From assembly GCF_020594515.1 (NCBI RefSeq), contig NZ_JAJCTH010000015.1, positions 62,001-126,000 of the forward strand: DNA of 64,000 nt. The letters are read 5' to 3'. This DNA comes from Rhodoferax sp. U2-2l. GTDB taxonomy: Bacteria > Pseudomonadota > Gammaproteobacteria > Burkholderiales > Burkholderiaceae_C. The position numbers and the translations under genes are program-made. This document shows, piece by piece, positions 44,620 through 54,562 of the stretch (its first letter is position 1; every line of letters begins with the position of its first letter). The notes below the pieces were generated by a model. It made no database searches. It was not told the origin of the DNA and saw nothing but the letters and a program-made list of their open reading frames with translations.

Positions 44620-46175
44620 TTTTGGTTTCCTTCTGCAGATTCACCGCGCCAGGCAGCAAAGTTTTTCTGGTCTTCCGAACCTTCAAAGTCGAAGTTGTCG
44701 CGGCCAACCTTGACGTTGTAGTAGTCCAGCACAGCCATCAGCGGGTCGAAGCCTTCGGCGGTCGGGTCCACGCCTTCCTTGAAGCAGTTGCCCTGGTAGA
44801 TTTGGTTCACTGGCAGCCAGCTTTGGACGTACTTTTCGGGTTCGTTGTCAAAGATGTCCTTGCAGTGGTCAGAGCAGGTGTGGTACTTGTTACCCAGGTA
44901 GTCGCTCTCGCGGTAGGCGATCTTGGTGGGGTCACCCTCTTCGGTGAAGAGCATCGGCACCTGGCAGGTGGTGCACAGCATGGGCAGCGTCATGTTGTAG
45001 AAGCGCTTGCCTTCTGCAGCCTGTGCACCCCAGTGCTCCCAGCGCGGACGGTAGTATTTGTCAAAGGTTTCGGGGTATTTCTCGCTCAGCCAGGCCAGTT
45101 CCTCTTTCTCGGGAACCCAGGTCTGGAACGCTGCGGCGCCGCCGTACTGGTAGAAGGTCGCCCAGGCTTGGTGGCTGATGTGGTCTTTGCCTTCGCAGGC
45201 CTGGATCCAGCCCTTGGGTTTGCGGATGCCATAACGCGCCAGGTCCTTGAACAGCGATTCGCCGTTGTCTTCCACATACATTTCCCAGCTTTCGCGCCAG
45301 CTCATCACCCGCTTGGGCAGCATGTAGTCCTGCATCATGGCCACGATGGTCAGCAGCCGGTAGCCGCGCCAGAACCACTTGTCGATCCAGCCCTGCACGA
45401 TCGGCACGTTGGCCGGGTCTTGCTCCAGCATGAACTTGATGCATTCGATGCCCAGCGTCATGTGGCGTGATTCGTCAGACTGCGCGCTGAAGCCGAAGGT
45501 CACCGTGGACATGTCGCCGTTGTGGGCCGCGCCGCTCATGAAGGGCACAAACAACAGGTTGGTCAGCACGTATTCGAACGAGAAGCTCACCGCGGTCAAA
45601 AACTCGAACGGGCCGCCGGTGTAAGCGTCTTCAAAGAACGACTTGGGCACCGACAGGTACCACACCCGGTCAAACATGTGTTTGGGGCTGTGCAGACCGT
45701 TGAAGTACTTGTTGTAGTGGCTCAGGGCGTGGGTTTCGGTCTGGTTATGGCGCAGCTCGTCGATCGACTGCATCTGGCAGGCCACGCGCGCACCGGCCCC
45801 GGTGAACTGGCGCCCGACGTGGGCAAAACCCCGGTAGGCGTAGTACTCCAGCGGCGTCACGCCGGTCAGGAAGATCTTGAGTGCGTTGATGTAGCGAGCA
45901 TCGGTCACGCCGAGCTGGCCGTTGTTTTGCGCAAAGGCTTCGATCACGGCGTAGAGCTTTTTCTCTTTTTCGCCCTGGTATTTCCAGTAGGCGTCCATGG
46001 TCAGGCGAAACGGGTCTTCCCACTTGTCCCAGTCGTGGATCTTGATGCCTTCGTATTTGTCATACGGGAAAACCTTGTCCATGGGCTGGTAGGTGGTGTC
46101 CCAGGCCAGTCCACGCGTCATGGCGGCATAACGTTCTTTGAGACTGAGTTTCTTTTTTTGTACAGGGGTGTCCAT
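44616..46175 (-). CDS. dmpN: phenol hydroxylase large oxygenase subunit (P3)
   Basis: A 519-residue alpha subunit, close to DmpN length. The diiron-site helices contain MQSIDELRHNQTETHAL (~137-153) and AQSDESRHMTLGIECIKF (~231-248), the DE/SxxH motif pairs of bacterial multicomponent monooxygenases. Near the C-terminus CTTCQVPM and HTCSDHCKDIFDNEP form a YHS-type metal-binding module usual in this subunit. It inserts one oxygen atom ortho to the phenol hydroxyl, making catechol. Confidence 0.95.
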   Translation of the reverse strand: MDTPVQKKKLSLKERYAAMTRGLAWDTTYQPMDKVFPYDKYEGIKIHDWDKWEDPFRLTMDAYWKYQGEKEKKLYAVIEAFAQNNGQLGVTDARYINALKIFLTGVTPLEYYAYRGFAHVGRQFTGAGARVACQMQSIDELRHNQTETHALSHYNKYFNGLHSPKHMFDRVWYLSVPKSFFEDAYTGGPFEFLTAVSFSFEYVLTNLLFVPFMSGAAHNGDMSTVTFGFSAQSDESRHMTLGIECIKFMLEQDPANVPIVQGWIDKWFWRGYRLLTIVAMMQDYMLPKRVMSWRESWEMYVEDNGESLFKDLARYGIRKPKGWIQACEGKDHISHQAWATFYQYGGAAAFQTWVPEKEELAWLSEKYPETFDKYYRPRWEHWGAQAAEGKRFYNMTLPMLCTTCQVPMLFTEEGDPTKIAYRESDYLGNKYHTCSDHCKDIFDNEPEKYVQSWLPVNQIYQGNCFKEGVDPTAEGFDPLMAVLDYYNVKVGRDNFDFEGSEDQKNFAAWRGESAEGNQK

Positions 46176-46202
46176 GTGTGCTCCTTGCGGTGGGGTTCGG
46201 GT

Positions 46203-46472
46203 TCAGTTGTTCCATTTCAGCGTGAGCTGATCGTCGTCTTCGTCAATGTGGCCCGAAAGGGTCACCAGGTTGACGTGGATTTGCTGCAAGTCGAAAGAGC
46301 GACCGACCAACTCTTCAATGGTGGCGCGGCGCACCACCAGGCTGCCGGGGGCATCAATCTTGACCAGGCCGGTGGGGTAGCTGGCCTGCGCAGCGGCGTT
46401 GTCGGCCAGGATGGCCTCGATGATGGGACGCGAATCTTCGTTGTCCTGGAAGGCGATGAAAACATTGGACAT
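46203..46472 (-). CDS. dmpM: phenol hydroxylase regulatory/coupling protein (P2)
   Basis: An 89-residue effector protein beginning MSNVFIAFQDNEDSRPIIEAI, matching DmpM. It binds the oxygenase and is needed for efficient coupling of electron transfer to hydroxylation; it has no cofactor. Confidence 0.94.
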   Translation of the reverse strand: MSNVFIAFQDNEDSRPIIEAILADNAAAQASYPTGLVKIDAPGSLVVRRATIEELVGRSFDLQQIHVNLVTLSGHIDEDDDQLTLKWNN

Positions 46473-46511
46473 GCTGAGGTCTTTCGTGAATGAAGGAAGG
46501 GCTTGGCGCGC

Positions 46512-47507
46512 TCAGGCCACCAGACCGGCTTTTTTGCAGCGCACGTCGAGCGCTTCGCGCACCTCTTGCAAGATGTCGGCGCCATGGGCACCCAGCGCCA
46601 GTTCGGCCACGGGTGCCAGCGCGGTCTGGGCGCGGTCCGTCCAGGCCTTCACCCAGCCCGAGATCAGCTGGCGGTTGGCGTCGGATTCAGCCGCCGCCAC
46701 CTTGACCACCGCATCGATCCAGCGGGCGCTCTCGGTATGCCACTCGGGCATGAAAGCCGCCAGCATCGACACCGCGGTGCCGCCTTGCAAGGCGATGTGG
46801 TCATCGACAAAGTGGCCGTAGATCAGCGGGTAAAGCAGGCCGTCGAGCGCCAGGTTTTGCGCCACGAACAATTCAAACGGGTCCTGCAGCACCAGCGTGT
46901 CTTCCACGTAGTGGCGCAGCGGCTGCCAGCAGGCGGTGTGGAGCCAGTCGTTTTTGCCGGCGTCCAGAATGGCAGGTTCGTCCAGCGCCAGGCCCAGGCG
47001 GGTGATGAACTGCGCCGCACCCAGCTGATCCATGGCGTGGAACATGGCCGGGGCGGTGAACACCGTGCCATAACCGTAGGCGCCAATCGCGCTGTTGTTC
47101 ATGTTGCCACCCCAGGCCACATGGCGCAGCGGCATCAGCACCTCACAGGCCTTGCGGCGCACGACATCGGTCATCTTGGCAACCAGCCCGCGGGACTGCA
47201 CAAACTCGTAGCTCGACTCGATGGCGTCTTGCTGACGGGCGCGGGCCATGGTCCAGGTTGCGTAGTAATACTGGCGCGGGTCACGCAACACGTTCCAGTC
47301 GGCCAGCTTCACGGCCGTGCGCGACTTGTCAAAAATCTCGTGCTCGGGGTCCCAGGTGGGGCGGTAGTGGAAGTTGTCCGTCGGTTGTGTGTCGAGCGTG
47401 GCCTCCTGGTAGCGCGACGCGGGTTTCTCATGGCCGACATAGTGGGCGGTGTGGGAAAAGGTGTTGCGCAGAGGTTTGATTTCACGCGTATGGAGATCAA
47501 CTGACAT
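46512..47507 (-). CDS. dmpL: phenol hydroxylase beta subunit (P1)
   Basis: A 331-residue protein of exactly the DmpL length. It has TDNFHYRPTWDPEHEIFD near the N-terminus and DPRQYYYATWTMARARQQDAIE (~76), conserved in the beta subunit. It has a ferritin-like fold without metal ligands and helps build the oxygenase core. Confidence 0.94.
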   Translation of the reverse strand: MSVDLHTREIKPLRNTFSHTAHYVGHEKPASRYQEATLDTQPTDNFHYRPTWDPEHEIFDKSRTAVKLADWNVLRDPRQYYYATWTMARARQQDAIESSYEFVQSRGLVAKMTDVVRRKACEVLMPLRHVAWGGNMNNSAIGAYGYGTVFTAPAMFHAMDQLGAAQFITRLGLALDEPAILDAGKNDWLHTACWQPLRHYVEDTLVLQDPFELFVAQNLALDGLLYPLIYGHFVDDHIALQGGTAVSMLAAFMPEWHTESARWIDAVVKVAAAESDANRQLISGWVKAWTDRAQTALAPVAELALGAHGADILQEVREALDVRCKKAGLVA

Positions 47508-47543
47508 GGGGACTATCCTTTTAAAAAGAAGCTTTGAGGGGAA

Positions 47544-47750
47544 TCAGTCATTCAAGCGCTGCACTTGGTTGCGGGCACAAAAATCGTCAAAAGCAACCTG
47601 CGGCAACATCAAATCAACAAACAACTCCGGCCAGCCAATAGAAAACTCGAAGCAGACTAGTCCGCCTGGGCGCACTTCCTTGATGCGAACAAACTTGTGT
47701 TGGATCTCGACGCTGGCTTCATCCGTGCCCGGCGGGGTCTGCGGGTTCAT
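47544..47750 (-). CDS. dmpK: phenol hydroxylase assembly protein (P0)
   Basis: A 68-residue protein with the DmpK core KFVRIKEVRPGGLVCFEFSIGWPELFVDLMLP. The ATG at 47750 has GGGAG 8 bases upstream, which gives a protein slightly shorter than DmpK. P0 assists iron loading and assembly of the oxygenase. It is the first gene of the operon, with a leader of about 90 bases after the sigma-54 promoter. Confidence 0.9.
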   Translation of the reverse strand: MNPQTPPGTDEASVEIQHKFVRIKEVRPGGLVCFEFSIGWPELFVDLMLPQVAFDDFCARNQVQRLND

Positions 47751-47852
47751 GCTCGGCTCCCTGAGAACCGAGGCACGGCAGGCCCGACTTGGCGCTGAAA
47801 ACAATGGGTGATTGGCATGGCAGTGATGGGGTGGGCTTGACCCTCAGCACTT

Positions 47853-47868
47853 TGCAAAGAGCTTGCCA
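47853..47868 (-). promoter_or_regulatory. sigma-54 promoter of the phenol hydroxylase operon
   Basis: On the minus strand TGGCAA-N5-TTTGCA keeps the GG-N10-GC spacing of a -24/-12 promoter. It is about 100 bases upstream of dmpK and faces away from the DmpR-type activator gene, as in the dmp Po promoter. Confidence 0.85.
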
Positions 47869-47964
47869 GCTTTGTCACAAACCCATGAAATCTCGATATT
47901 TATAGGGATAACCCCTAAAAATGGGCCATCGCTTGATCTGGAAAATTGGCATGGATTCGACGCT

Positions 47965-48115
47965 GTTCGGGTTTACCCGAACGTCAAAAGTGCCGCCAAA
48001 TTCGAGAATTTGCCGATTTAAGCAAGCCTCTGTACCTAAAATTCATCAAATGAGCAAATCGAGAAAGATGACGGGGCTGCCAACGCGCCTCGGCGTGAAT
48101 CTCGAAATATCGAGA
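47965..48115. promoter_or_regulatory. three perfect inverted repeats between dmpK and dmpR (candidate activator sites)
   Basis: GTTCGGGT-TT-ACCCGAAC at 47965-47982, CAAATTC-GA-GAATTTG at 47997-48012 and TCTCGA-N4-TCGAGA at 48100-48115. The first two are about 100 and 135 bases upstream of the -24 element, the distance used by DmpR/XylR enhancers. The third lies just before the regulator gene and may serve autoregulation or the GntR repressor. The assignment of each to a protein is inference. Confidence 0.5.
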
Positions 48116-48147
48116 CAATGCCTGCTCCACGACCCAGTGATCCGCCC

Positions 48148-49848
48148 ATGAACGTCAAATACCCTTCCGACCTCGATTTGCGACGCCTGTTGCGCTTTGA
48201 ACCCGACAGCGGCACGATTTGGCTGGGCGACCGGCGCATGGTGCTGATGCACACGGCGGCCTTGGCGGCGCTGCGCCAGGACCTGATCACCTCGGTGGGG
48301 GCGGACCACGCCCGGCGCCTGCTGACGCGCATGGGCTACGCATGCGGCCTGAGCGATGCCGAATACGCCATCAAGCAACGGCCCAACGAGTCGCTGGAGA
48401 GCCGGTTTTTGGTCGGCCCGCAGTTGCACATGCTGGAAGGCGCGGCGCGTGTCACGCCGGTCAAGCTCAACATCGATGTGGCGGCAGGTCAGTTTGATGG
48501 CGATTTCCGCTGGGACAACTCCTGGGAGGCCTACGCCCACCGGCGCCATTTTGGTCAGGTGGAGCACCCGGTCTGCTGGGTGCTGCTGGGTTATGCCAGC
48601 GGCTACACCAGCGCTTTCATGGGCAAGCTGATCCTGTTCAAGGAAACCCTGTGTGCCGCCTGTGGCGACGACCACTGCCACATCGTCGGGCGCCCGATTG
48701 ACGAATGGCCCGATGGCGAAGCGCACCGCATGTATTTCACCGACGACTCGCTGATGGAGAAGCTGGCGGCGCTGCAGTCGCAGGTGGAGGCGCTCAAGTC
48801 CAGCATCGCACCCGAACCCCAGAGTGGGCAACTGATCGGCCAGTCCAGCGCCTTTCGCAAGGCCTACACGCTGATGGAAAAAGCCGCCAAAACCCAGGTC
48901 ACGGTGCTGCTGACCGGCGAAACCGGCGTGGGCAAAGAGCGTTTTGCCCGCGCCCTGCATGAGCTGTCGCCGCGCAACGGTGCGCCCTTTGTGGCCGTCA
49001 ACTGCGCCGCCCTGCCCGCCGAACTGATCGAAGCCGAGCTGTTTGGCGTGGAAAAAGGCGCCTACACCGGTGCCCACGCTGCGCGTGCCGGACGTTTTGA
49101 GCGCGCCCACGGCGGCACCCTGCTGCTCGACGAAGTGGGTGAAATGCCCCTGCCTGCGCAAGCCAAACTGCTGCGCGTGCTGCAGGAAGGCGAGGTCGAG
49201 CGGGTGGGCGCCGAGGTCACGCGCCGGGTCAATGTGCGGCTGATTGCCGCCACCAACGTGGACCTGGAAAAAGCCGTGCGCGAGGGCCGCTTTCGCCAGG
49301 ACCTGTGGTACCGGCTCAATGTGTACCCGATCTGCCTGCCGCCGCTGCGCCAGCGTGTGGCCGACATCACCCTGCTGGCGCAGGCCATGCTGACGCGCTT
49401 TGGCGCGTTACACGACAAACGCATCAGCGGCTTTGCCGAACGCGCCCTGCAAGCGCTGGAGCAGCACGACTGGCCGGGCAACGTGCGTGAACTGGAAAAC
49501 CTGGTCGAACGCGGTGTGATTCTTGCAAGCCAGGGCGGGATGATTGAAGTCGAACATCTTTTCCCGCACCTGATGGACGCCAAACAAACCAGCCTGAACG
49601 CCCACGGCCAACTGGCCGAGCTGCCCAGCCCCAGCGACGACGACCTGAGTGCGCGCATTCTGGACAGCGGCAGCTCGCTGGACGACATCGAGGCGCGGGT
49701 ACTCAACCACGCCGTGGCTCGCGCAGGTGGCAACCTGTCGCAGGCAGCGCGCTTGCTGGGCCTGAGCCGCGCCCAGCTGGCCTACCGGCAAAAACGCAGC
49801 CTGGAGCGCGACCCCGGCCCCGCCACCGGTGCCACCCCCCTTGATTGA
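48148..49848 (+). CDS. dmpR: DmpR/AphR-type phenol-responsive sigma-54 activator
   Basis: A 566-residue protein when started at [11 protein letters not shown] (48148), which aligns with the DmpR N-terminus; an ATG at 48118 is an alternative. Residues ~1-210 are the XylR_N/V4R sensor. The Cys/Glu/Cys/Cys pattern (Cys, 23 residues to Glu, then E-TL-C and C 8 later) matches the zinc site described for MopR-type phenol sensors. The AAA+ domain has GETGVGKE and GAYTGA, a variant of GAFTGA. A Fis-type helix-turn-helix ends the protein. It should bind phenols directly and activate the sigma-54 promoter at 47853. Confidence 0.93.
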   Translation: MNVKYPSDLDLRRLLRFEPDSGTIWLGDRRMVLMHTAALAALRQDLITSVGADHARRLLTRMGYACGLSDAEYAIKQRPNESLESRFLVGPQLHMLEGAARVTPVKLNIDVAAGQFDGDFRWDNSWEAYAHRRHFGQVEHPVCWVLLGYASGYTSAFMGKLILFKETLCAACGDDHCHIVGRPIDEWPDGEAHRMYFTDDSLMEKLAALQSQVEALKSSIAPEPQSGQLIGQSSAFRKAYTLMEKAAKTQVTVLLTGETGVGKERFARALHELSPRNGAPFVAVNCAALPAELIEAELFGVEKGAYTGAHAARAGRFERAHGGTLLLDEVGEMPLPAQAKLLRVLQEGEVERVGAEVTRRVNVRLIAATNVDLEKAVREGRFRQDLWYRLNVYPICLPPLRQRVADITLLAQAMLTRFGALHDKRISGFAERALQALEQHDWPGNVRELENLVERGVILASQGGMIEVEHLFPHLMDAKQTSLNAHGQLAELPSPSDDDLSARILDSGSSLDDIEARVLNHAVARAGGNLSQAARLLGLSRAQLAYRQKRSLERDPGPATGATPLD

Positions 49849-49862
49849 CAGGACGCCCCACC

Positions 49863-50579
49863 ATGCCTGACCTGAAACAACCGACTGCCAGCCATGTCGA
49901 CACCGACATCACCACCCCGCGCACCCTGGCCGAGCGCGCCTACCTGAGCCTGCGCAGCGATGTGATCAACGGCAAGCTCGCCCCCGGCGAAAAACTGCGG
50001 GTGGAGCACCTCAAAGACCAGTACCAGGTGGGCGCCAGCACGCTGCGCGAGGCGCTCTCGCTGCTGGTGTCGGACGCGCTGGTCAGCGCCGAAGGCCAGC
50101 GCGGTTTTCGGGTGGCGCCGATTTCACTCACGGACCTCGAAGACGTGACCAACACCCGGGTGATGCTGGAAACCGAGGCGCTGCGCCAGTCCATCCGCCA
50201 CGGCGACGCCGCCTGGGAGGCGCGCCTGAGAGCCAGCTACGATTTGCTGACCCAGACCGAAACCCAGACCGAAACCCAGATCGAGGACATCGAACCCTTG
50301 CAATGGGAGGCGCGCAACAAGGCGTTTCACGACGCGCTGATTGCCGCGCACGATTCACCGTGGACCAAGTACATGCTGTCGATTTTGTACCGCCACGGCG
50401 AGCGCTACCGCAAGATCAACTGGCGCCTGACCGCCGCGCATGCGGTTGAACGGCGTGTCCACGAAGAACACGACACCATTTTTCAGGCCGCCATCAACCG
50501 CCAGGAAGCCCGCGCCGCGCTGGCACTGGAAGCCCACGTGCGCATGACACACGACATTGTCAAACGGCAAAACGCATAA
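49863..50579 (+). CDS. GntR/FCD-family regulator next to dmpR
   Basis: A 238-residue protein. The GntR winged helix is LAERAYLSLRSDVINGKLAPGEKLRVEHL, then STLREALSLL, followed by an all-helical FCD effector domain with the metal-binding motifs of that family (NKAFHDALIAAH). AGGA precedes the ATG, 14 bases after dmpR. In Comamonas a GntR protein (AphS) next to aphR represses the phenol operon, so a repressor role is likely but inferred. A 12-bp tandem repeat (50250-50284) encodes TQTETQTETQI in the linker. Confidence 0.85.
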   Translation: MPDLKQPTASHVDTDITTPRTLAERAYLSLRSDVINGKLAPGEKLRVEHLKDQYQVGASTLREALSLLVSDALVSAEGQRGFRVAPISLTDLEDVTNTRVMLETEALRQSIRHGDAAWEARLRASYDLLTQTETQTETQIEDIEPLQWEARNKAFHDALIAAHDSPWTKYMLSILYRHGERYRKINWRLTAAHAVERRVHEEHDTIFQAAINRQEARAALALEAHVRMTHDIVKRQNA

Positions 50580-50601
50580 CGTCGTGGCCGCGGTGGCCGA
50601 C

Positions 50602-51588
50602 TCAGCCGCCCGCCACGTCCACCACCACACGCCCGCGCACCTGCCCCTGCAGCAACGCAGCGGCCACATCGATGGCTTGAGCGAGGCCGATGTCACGCGT
50701 CATGGCCTCCAGTTTGGCCACGTCCAGGTCGCGTGCCAGGCGTTGCCAGGCTTGCAGACGCAACGCCAACGGTGCCATGACACTGTCAATGCCATACAGC
50801 GTGACGCCGCGCAGGATAAACGGCGCCACCGAGGCCGGGAAATCCATGCCACCGGCCAGCCCGCACGCGGCCACGGCGCCACGGTACTTGGTGGTGGCGC
50901 AGGCATTGGCCAGGGTGTGGCTGCCCACCGTGTCAATCACGCCGGCCCAGCGCTCCTTGCCGATGGGTTTGCCCGGCGCCGACAGCGCGCTGCGGTCGAT
51001 CACCTGGCTGGCGCCCAGCGCCTTGAGGTAGTCTGATTCCGCCAGGCGCCCGGTCGAGGCCACCACGGTATAGCCCAGTTGGGCCAGCAAAGCGATGGCG
51101 ACACTGCCCACGCCACCGCTGGCACCGGTGACCAGCACCTCGCCATCGGTCGGCGCGATGCCGTGACGCTCCAGCGCCAGCACGCACAACATGGCGGTGT
51201 AACCGGCGGTGCCAATCGCCATCGCCTGGCGTTCGGTGAAGGCGGCGGGCAACGGCACCAGCCAGTCGCCCTTGACCCGCGCCACCTGGGCCAGGCCACC
51301 ACAGTGGGTTTCACCCACGCCCCAGCCGTTGAGGATGACTTGGTCGCCCGCCTTCCAGGCCGGATGGGTGCTGTCGGTGACGGTGCCGGCGAAATCAATG
51401 CCCGGAACCATCGGGAACCGGCGCACCACGGGCGACTTGCCGGTGATGGCCAGGGCGTCCTTGTAATTGAGGGTCGACCAGGCCACCTGCACCCGCACGT
51501 CGCCCTCTGGCAGCACCGCCTCGTCGATCATCTGAAGTTCGGCCTGGTAGCCAGCGTCGCCTTGGGTGATGAGGATGCCTTTGAACAT
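50602..51588 (-). CDS. AcuI/YhdH-type NADPH-dependent acrylyl-CoA reductase
   Basis: A 328-residue medium-chain reductase of the quinone-oxidoreductase type. [32 protein letters not shown] opens the family fold, and [23 protein letters not shown] is the NADPH-binding Rossmann segment. AAGGAG lies before the ATG. AcuI reduces acryloyl-CoA to propionyl-CoA; related YhdH enzymes may reduce other 2-alkenals. It faces the GntR gene convergently and has no evident role in phenol breakdown. Confidence 0.88.
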   Translation of the reverse strand: MFKGILITQGDAGYQAELQMIDEAVLPEGDVRVQVAWSTLNYKDALAITGKSPVVRRFPMVPGIDFAGTVTDSTHPAWKAGDQVILNGWGVGETHCGGLAQVARVKGDWLVPLPAAFTERQAMAIGTAGYTAMLCVLALERHGIAPTDGEVLVTGASGGVGSVAIALLAQLGYTVVASTGRLAESDYLKALGASQVIDRSALSAPGKPIGKERWAGVIDTVGSHTLANACATTKYRGAVAACGLAGGMDFPASVAPFILRGVTLYGIDSVMAPLALRLQAWQRLARDLDVAKLEAMTRDIGLAQAIDVAAALLQGQVRGRVVVDVAGG

Positions 51589-51664
51589 GCTGTCTCCTTG
51601 AGGGTTGAAATGTGTCGATGTGGCATGGGTCATGCCCATCCCGGCGAGGTGGGTCCGGCGAGGT

Positions 51665-51877
51665 TCAGGTCGGAACAGGCTTGGGGCTGAGGTTCGCCCC
51701 ATCCGCTACCCGGTGGCTGGCAACGCCCTTTCGCCATTCGTCAATGGCCTCGAATTCCAGCCCACAACCGGTGCAACGGTTGAGGCCAGACCTGTTCATG
51801 ACACCTTGCTCATCGCGCTTGATGACAGGTTTGTAGCTGGTGGCACCGCAATGGTGACATTTGTTGATGGATTTCAT
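51665..51877 (-). CDS. small zinc-ribbon protein, function unknown
   Basis: A 70-residue protein. [19 protein letters not shown] and [18 protein letters not shown] give two CxxC knuckles, as in short zinc-ribbon proteins. The start at 51877 is the first Met that gives this domain; upstream frame lacks homology. No clear ribosome site. It may bind nucleic acid or act as an accessory factor. Confidence 0.65.
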   Translation of the reverse strand: MKSINKCHHCGATSYKPVIKRDEQGVMNRSGLNRCTGCGLEFEAIDEWRKGVASHRVADGANLSPKPVPT

Positions 51878-52028
51878 ACAGCGAGCATACAGTGCCCGCC
51901 GACACGCGTCCTTGCTGGCAAAAATGCCGCACCGCCCTGTCTGGATTGCGTGAATCCCATGGTCATCGCAATGCGACTGCCGCTCTGTTAGCCTTTGACC
52001 ACTTTTCAAAAAATCACAAGGACATGCC

Positions 52029-53009
52029 ATGCAATACCGACGTCTTGGCCGCAGCGGCCTGCAGGTGAGCGAACTCTCGCTGGGCTCCTGGGTGACCTAC
52101 CACAACCAGGTGGATGTGAGCGCCGCCCGGGACATGATGGCTGCCGCTTTTGATGCCGGTATCAATTTTTTTGACAACGCCGAGGTGTACGCAGGTGGCC
52201 AAAGCGAAACCGTCATGGGCGAGGCGCTCAAAGCGCTGAAGTGGCCCCGGCTCGACTACATCGTCTCGACCAAGTTCTTCTGGGGCCTGCACCAAGACGG
52301 CCCGACGGCCAACAAAAAAGACACGTTGAACCGCAAATACCTGAGCCAGGCCATCGACGGCTCCCTGCAACGCCTGGGGCTGGATTTTGTTGACCTGGTG
52401 TATTGCCACCGCCCCGACCCGCACACGCCCCTTGAAGAAACCGTCTGGGCGATGAGCGACATGATCACCCGTGGCAAAGCCTTGTACTGGGGCACCAGCG
52501 AGTGGTCGGCGCAAGAGATTCAAGCTGCCTGGGACATCGCGGACAAACACCACCTGCACAAGCCGGTGATGGAGCAACCGCAGTACCACCTGTTTCACCG
52601 CCAGCGGGTGGAGAAAGAGTACGCCCGGCTTTATGACGACATCGGGTTGGGCCTGACCACCTGGAGCCCGCTGGCCAGCGGTTTACTGACCGGCAAATAC
52701 CGTAGCGGTATTCCGGCTGGCAGCCGGGGTGCGCTGCAGGGCATGGGGTTTCTGGTCGATGGCCTGACGGATGCCGCCAAGAACGCTGCCGTGGCGCAAC
52801 TGGACGCGGTGGCGGCTGACCTGGGGTGCAGCTTGAGCCAGCTGGCGATTGCCTGGGCGGCCAAGAATCCGCGTGTCAGCACCGTTATCACCGGCGCGTC
52901 AAAATTGTCGCAACTGACCGAGAACCTGGGCGCGCTGGCGGTTTTGCCCAAGCTCACGCCGCAGGTGCTGGCGCGCATCGACGACATCACCGCTGCCCTG
53001 GCACATTGA
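52029..53009 (+). CDS. aldo/keto reductase
   Basis: A 326-residue NADPH-dependent reductase similar to YghZ and potassium-channel beta-like proteins. It starts [21 protein letters not shown]. The catalytic Asp/Tyr region is [14 protein letters not shown] (~47), the Lys is in STKFFWG and the His in YCHRPDP. The NADP-binding part is [13 protein letters not shown] and [14 protein letters not shown]. It is probably active on aldehydes such as methylglyoxal. It stands as a single gene with its own start region. Confidence 0.9.
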   Translation: MQYRRLGRSGLQVSELSLGSWVTYHNQVDVSAARDMMAAAFDAGINFFDNAEVYAGGQSETVMGEALKALKWPRLDYIVSTKFFWGLHQDGPTANKKDTLNRKYLSQAIDGSLQRLGLDFVDLVYCHRPDPHTPLEETVWAMSDMITRGKALYWGTSEWSAQEIQAAWDIADKHHLHKPVMEQPQYHLFHRQRVEKEYARLYDDIGLGLTTWSPLASGLLTGKYRSGIPAGSRGALQGMGFLVDGLTDAAKNAAVAQLDAVAADLGCSLSQLAIAWAAKNPRVSTVITGASKLSQLTENLGALAVLPKLTPQVLARIDDITAALAH

Positions 53010-53072
53010 CCGGGCCGATTGCCTCTTTTTATCACCCGCTGCACTGTCGCAGCCCACTTGGAGAAACGCACC

Positions 53073-53501
53073 ATGACCACCAAACTCGAAAAAGTTGTCT
53101 ATCAAGCCCACGCCACATCCACCGGCGGACGAGACGGTACCACCCGAAGCTCCGACGGTCTGCTGGACCTGAAACTGGCCGTCCCCACAGAAATGGGCGG
53201 TGCGGGCGGCGGCGTCAACCCCGAGCAGCTGTTTGCCGCCGGCTACAGTGCCTGTTTCATCGGTGCCATGAAGTTTGTCGCAGGCAAACAAAAAATCACG
53301 CTGCCAGCCGACACCCGCATCGATGCCACCGTGGGCATTGGCCCGATTCCGGCCGGGTTCGGCATTGAAGTGCAGTTGGTCGTCAGCATTCCGGGCATGG
53401 CGCACGATCAGGCGATGGACCTGGTCAACCAGGCGCACATCGTCTGCCCCTACTCCAATGCGACGCGCGGCAACATCGAGGTGACGCTGACCGTGGCGTG
53501 A
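53073..53501 (+). CDS. ohr: organic hydroperoxide resistance protein Ohr
   Basis: A 142-residue OsmC-family peroxiredoxin-like enzyme. The two redox cysteines are in [18 protein letters not shown] (~57) and [14 protein letters not shown] (~122), the Ohr pattern. It reduces organic and fatty acid hydroperoxides, using lipoylated proteins. The ATG at 53073 has GGAG upstream. Confidence 0.92.
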   Translation: MTTKLEKVVYQAHATSTGGRDGTTRSSDGLLDLKLAVPTEMGGAGGGVNPEQLFAAGYSACFIGAMKFVAGKQKITLPADTRIDATVGIGPIPAGFGIEVQLVVSIPGMAHDQAMDLVNQAHIVCPYSNATRGNIEVTLTVA

Positions 53502-53541
53502 ACACACCAGGGCAGGCGATCACCCCCGCGCTGTGTTTGGC

Positions 53542-54177
53542 ATGACCCACCGTCCGCAATCCCTGGGTGAAGAAATCGCCAACAGCGTCAGCCATGGGGT
53601 GGCGCTGGTGGGCGCGGTGGTCAGTGTGCCTTTTCTGGTGATGTCGGCTCGCCACCAGAGTGTGGCCAGTTTTGTCGGCACCCTGGTGTTTGGCGCCACC
53701 ATGGTGCTGTTGTATCTGGCATCAACGCTGTACCACGCCCTGCCCGCCGGGCGCGCCAAGCGTGTTTTTTGCAAACTTGACCACGGCGCCATCTACCTGT
53801 TCATTGCGGGCACGTACACGCCGTTTGCCTTGGGCGCCCTGAGTGGCGCCTGGGGCTGGAGCCTGTTTGGCGTGGTGTGGCTGCTGGCTGCCATCGGCAT
53901 CACGCTGAAGGCGCTGGACCGGCTGTCGCACCCCTGGCTGTCCACCGGCCTGTACCTCGCCATGGGCTGGCTGGTGGTGGTCGCTGCGGTGCCTTTGCTG
54001 GAGCGTGTGCCCCTGCCGGGCGTGATGTGGCTGGTGGCAGGCGGTGTCGCCTACACGGTGGGGGTCATTTTCTTTGTCTTTGATGCACGGATGCGCTACG
54101 CACACACCGTCTGGCATGGTTTTGTGGCGATGGGCACGGTCTGCCACTTTGTGGCCGTGCAGCACTACGCGGCCTGA
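53542..54177 (+). CDS. hemolysin III family / YqfA-like membrane protein
   Basis: A 211-residue protein with seven hydrophobic helices. It shows EEIANSVSHGVALVGA near the N-terminus, LYLASTLYHALPAGRAKRVFCKLDHGAIYLFIAGTYTPF (~52-90) and YAHTVWHGFVAMGTVCHFVAV at the end; the conserved His residues probably bind zinc, as in PAQR-like receptors. A GTG at 53533 is an alternative start. The function in bacteria is not settled. Confidence 0.87.
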   Translation: MTHRPQSLGEEIANSVSHGVALVGAVVSVPFLVMSARHQSVASFVGTLVFGATMVLLYLASTLYHALPAGRAKRVFCKLDHGAIYLFIAGTYTPFALGALSGAWGWSLFGVVWLLAAIGITLKALDRLSHPWLSTGLYLAMGWLVVVAAVPLLERVPLPGVMWLVAGGVAYTVGVIFFVFDARMRYAHTVWHGFVAMGTVCHFVAVQHYAA

Positions 54178-54238
54178 TCATCGCTGCCGCGCGTTGCCGC
54201 CTGAACGCCCCGTCACATGGATGGGGGCCTGCACCCGC

Positions 54239-54560
54239 TCAGCAGGTGGTCCACTTCTCTTGGGTGCGGGCGGATTCAAGCACCCTGTCAATGAAACGCA
54301 CCCCACGGGCGCCGTCTTCGACCAGCGGGTAGTCCGCCGTGGGGGCCTGGTTACCGTCCAGCCTGGCCCGGATGTCAGCGGCCACCCCCAGATAGATGTT
54401 GGCAAACGCCTCAATAAACCCCTCGGGGTGCCCGGAAGGCACACAGATTTGCGAAGCCACCAGCACAGCGCGCACCCCTCCGCGCAGGCGCAGCAAGAGG
54501 TTGACGTCATCGTCAAGCGTGCGCCCGGCGCCGACGACGCCACTTGTGTTAAACCTGCGC
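54239..54560 (-). pseudogene. remnant of a Gfo/Idh/MocA-family dehydrogenase
   Basis: The minus-strand frame reads [26 protein letters not shown] and then jumps to [29 protein letters not shown], two conserved pieces of the C-terminal half of this family with about 60 intervening residues missing. The N-terminal NAD-binding domain is absent, and the next gene on the other strand begins at the break. So this is an internally deleted fragment. Confidence 0.7.
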
Positions 54561-54562
54561 CC

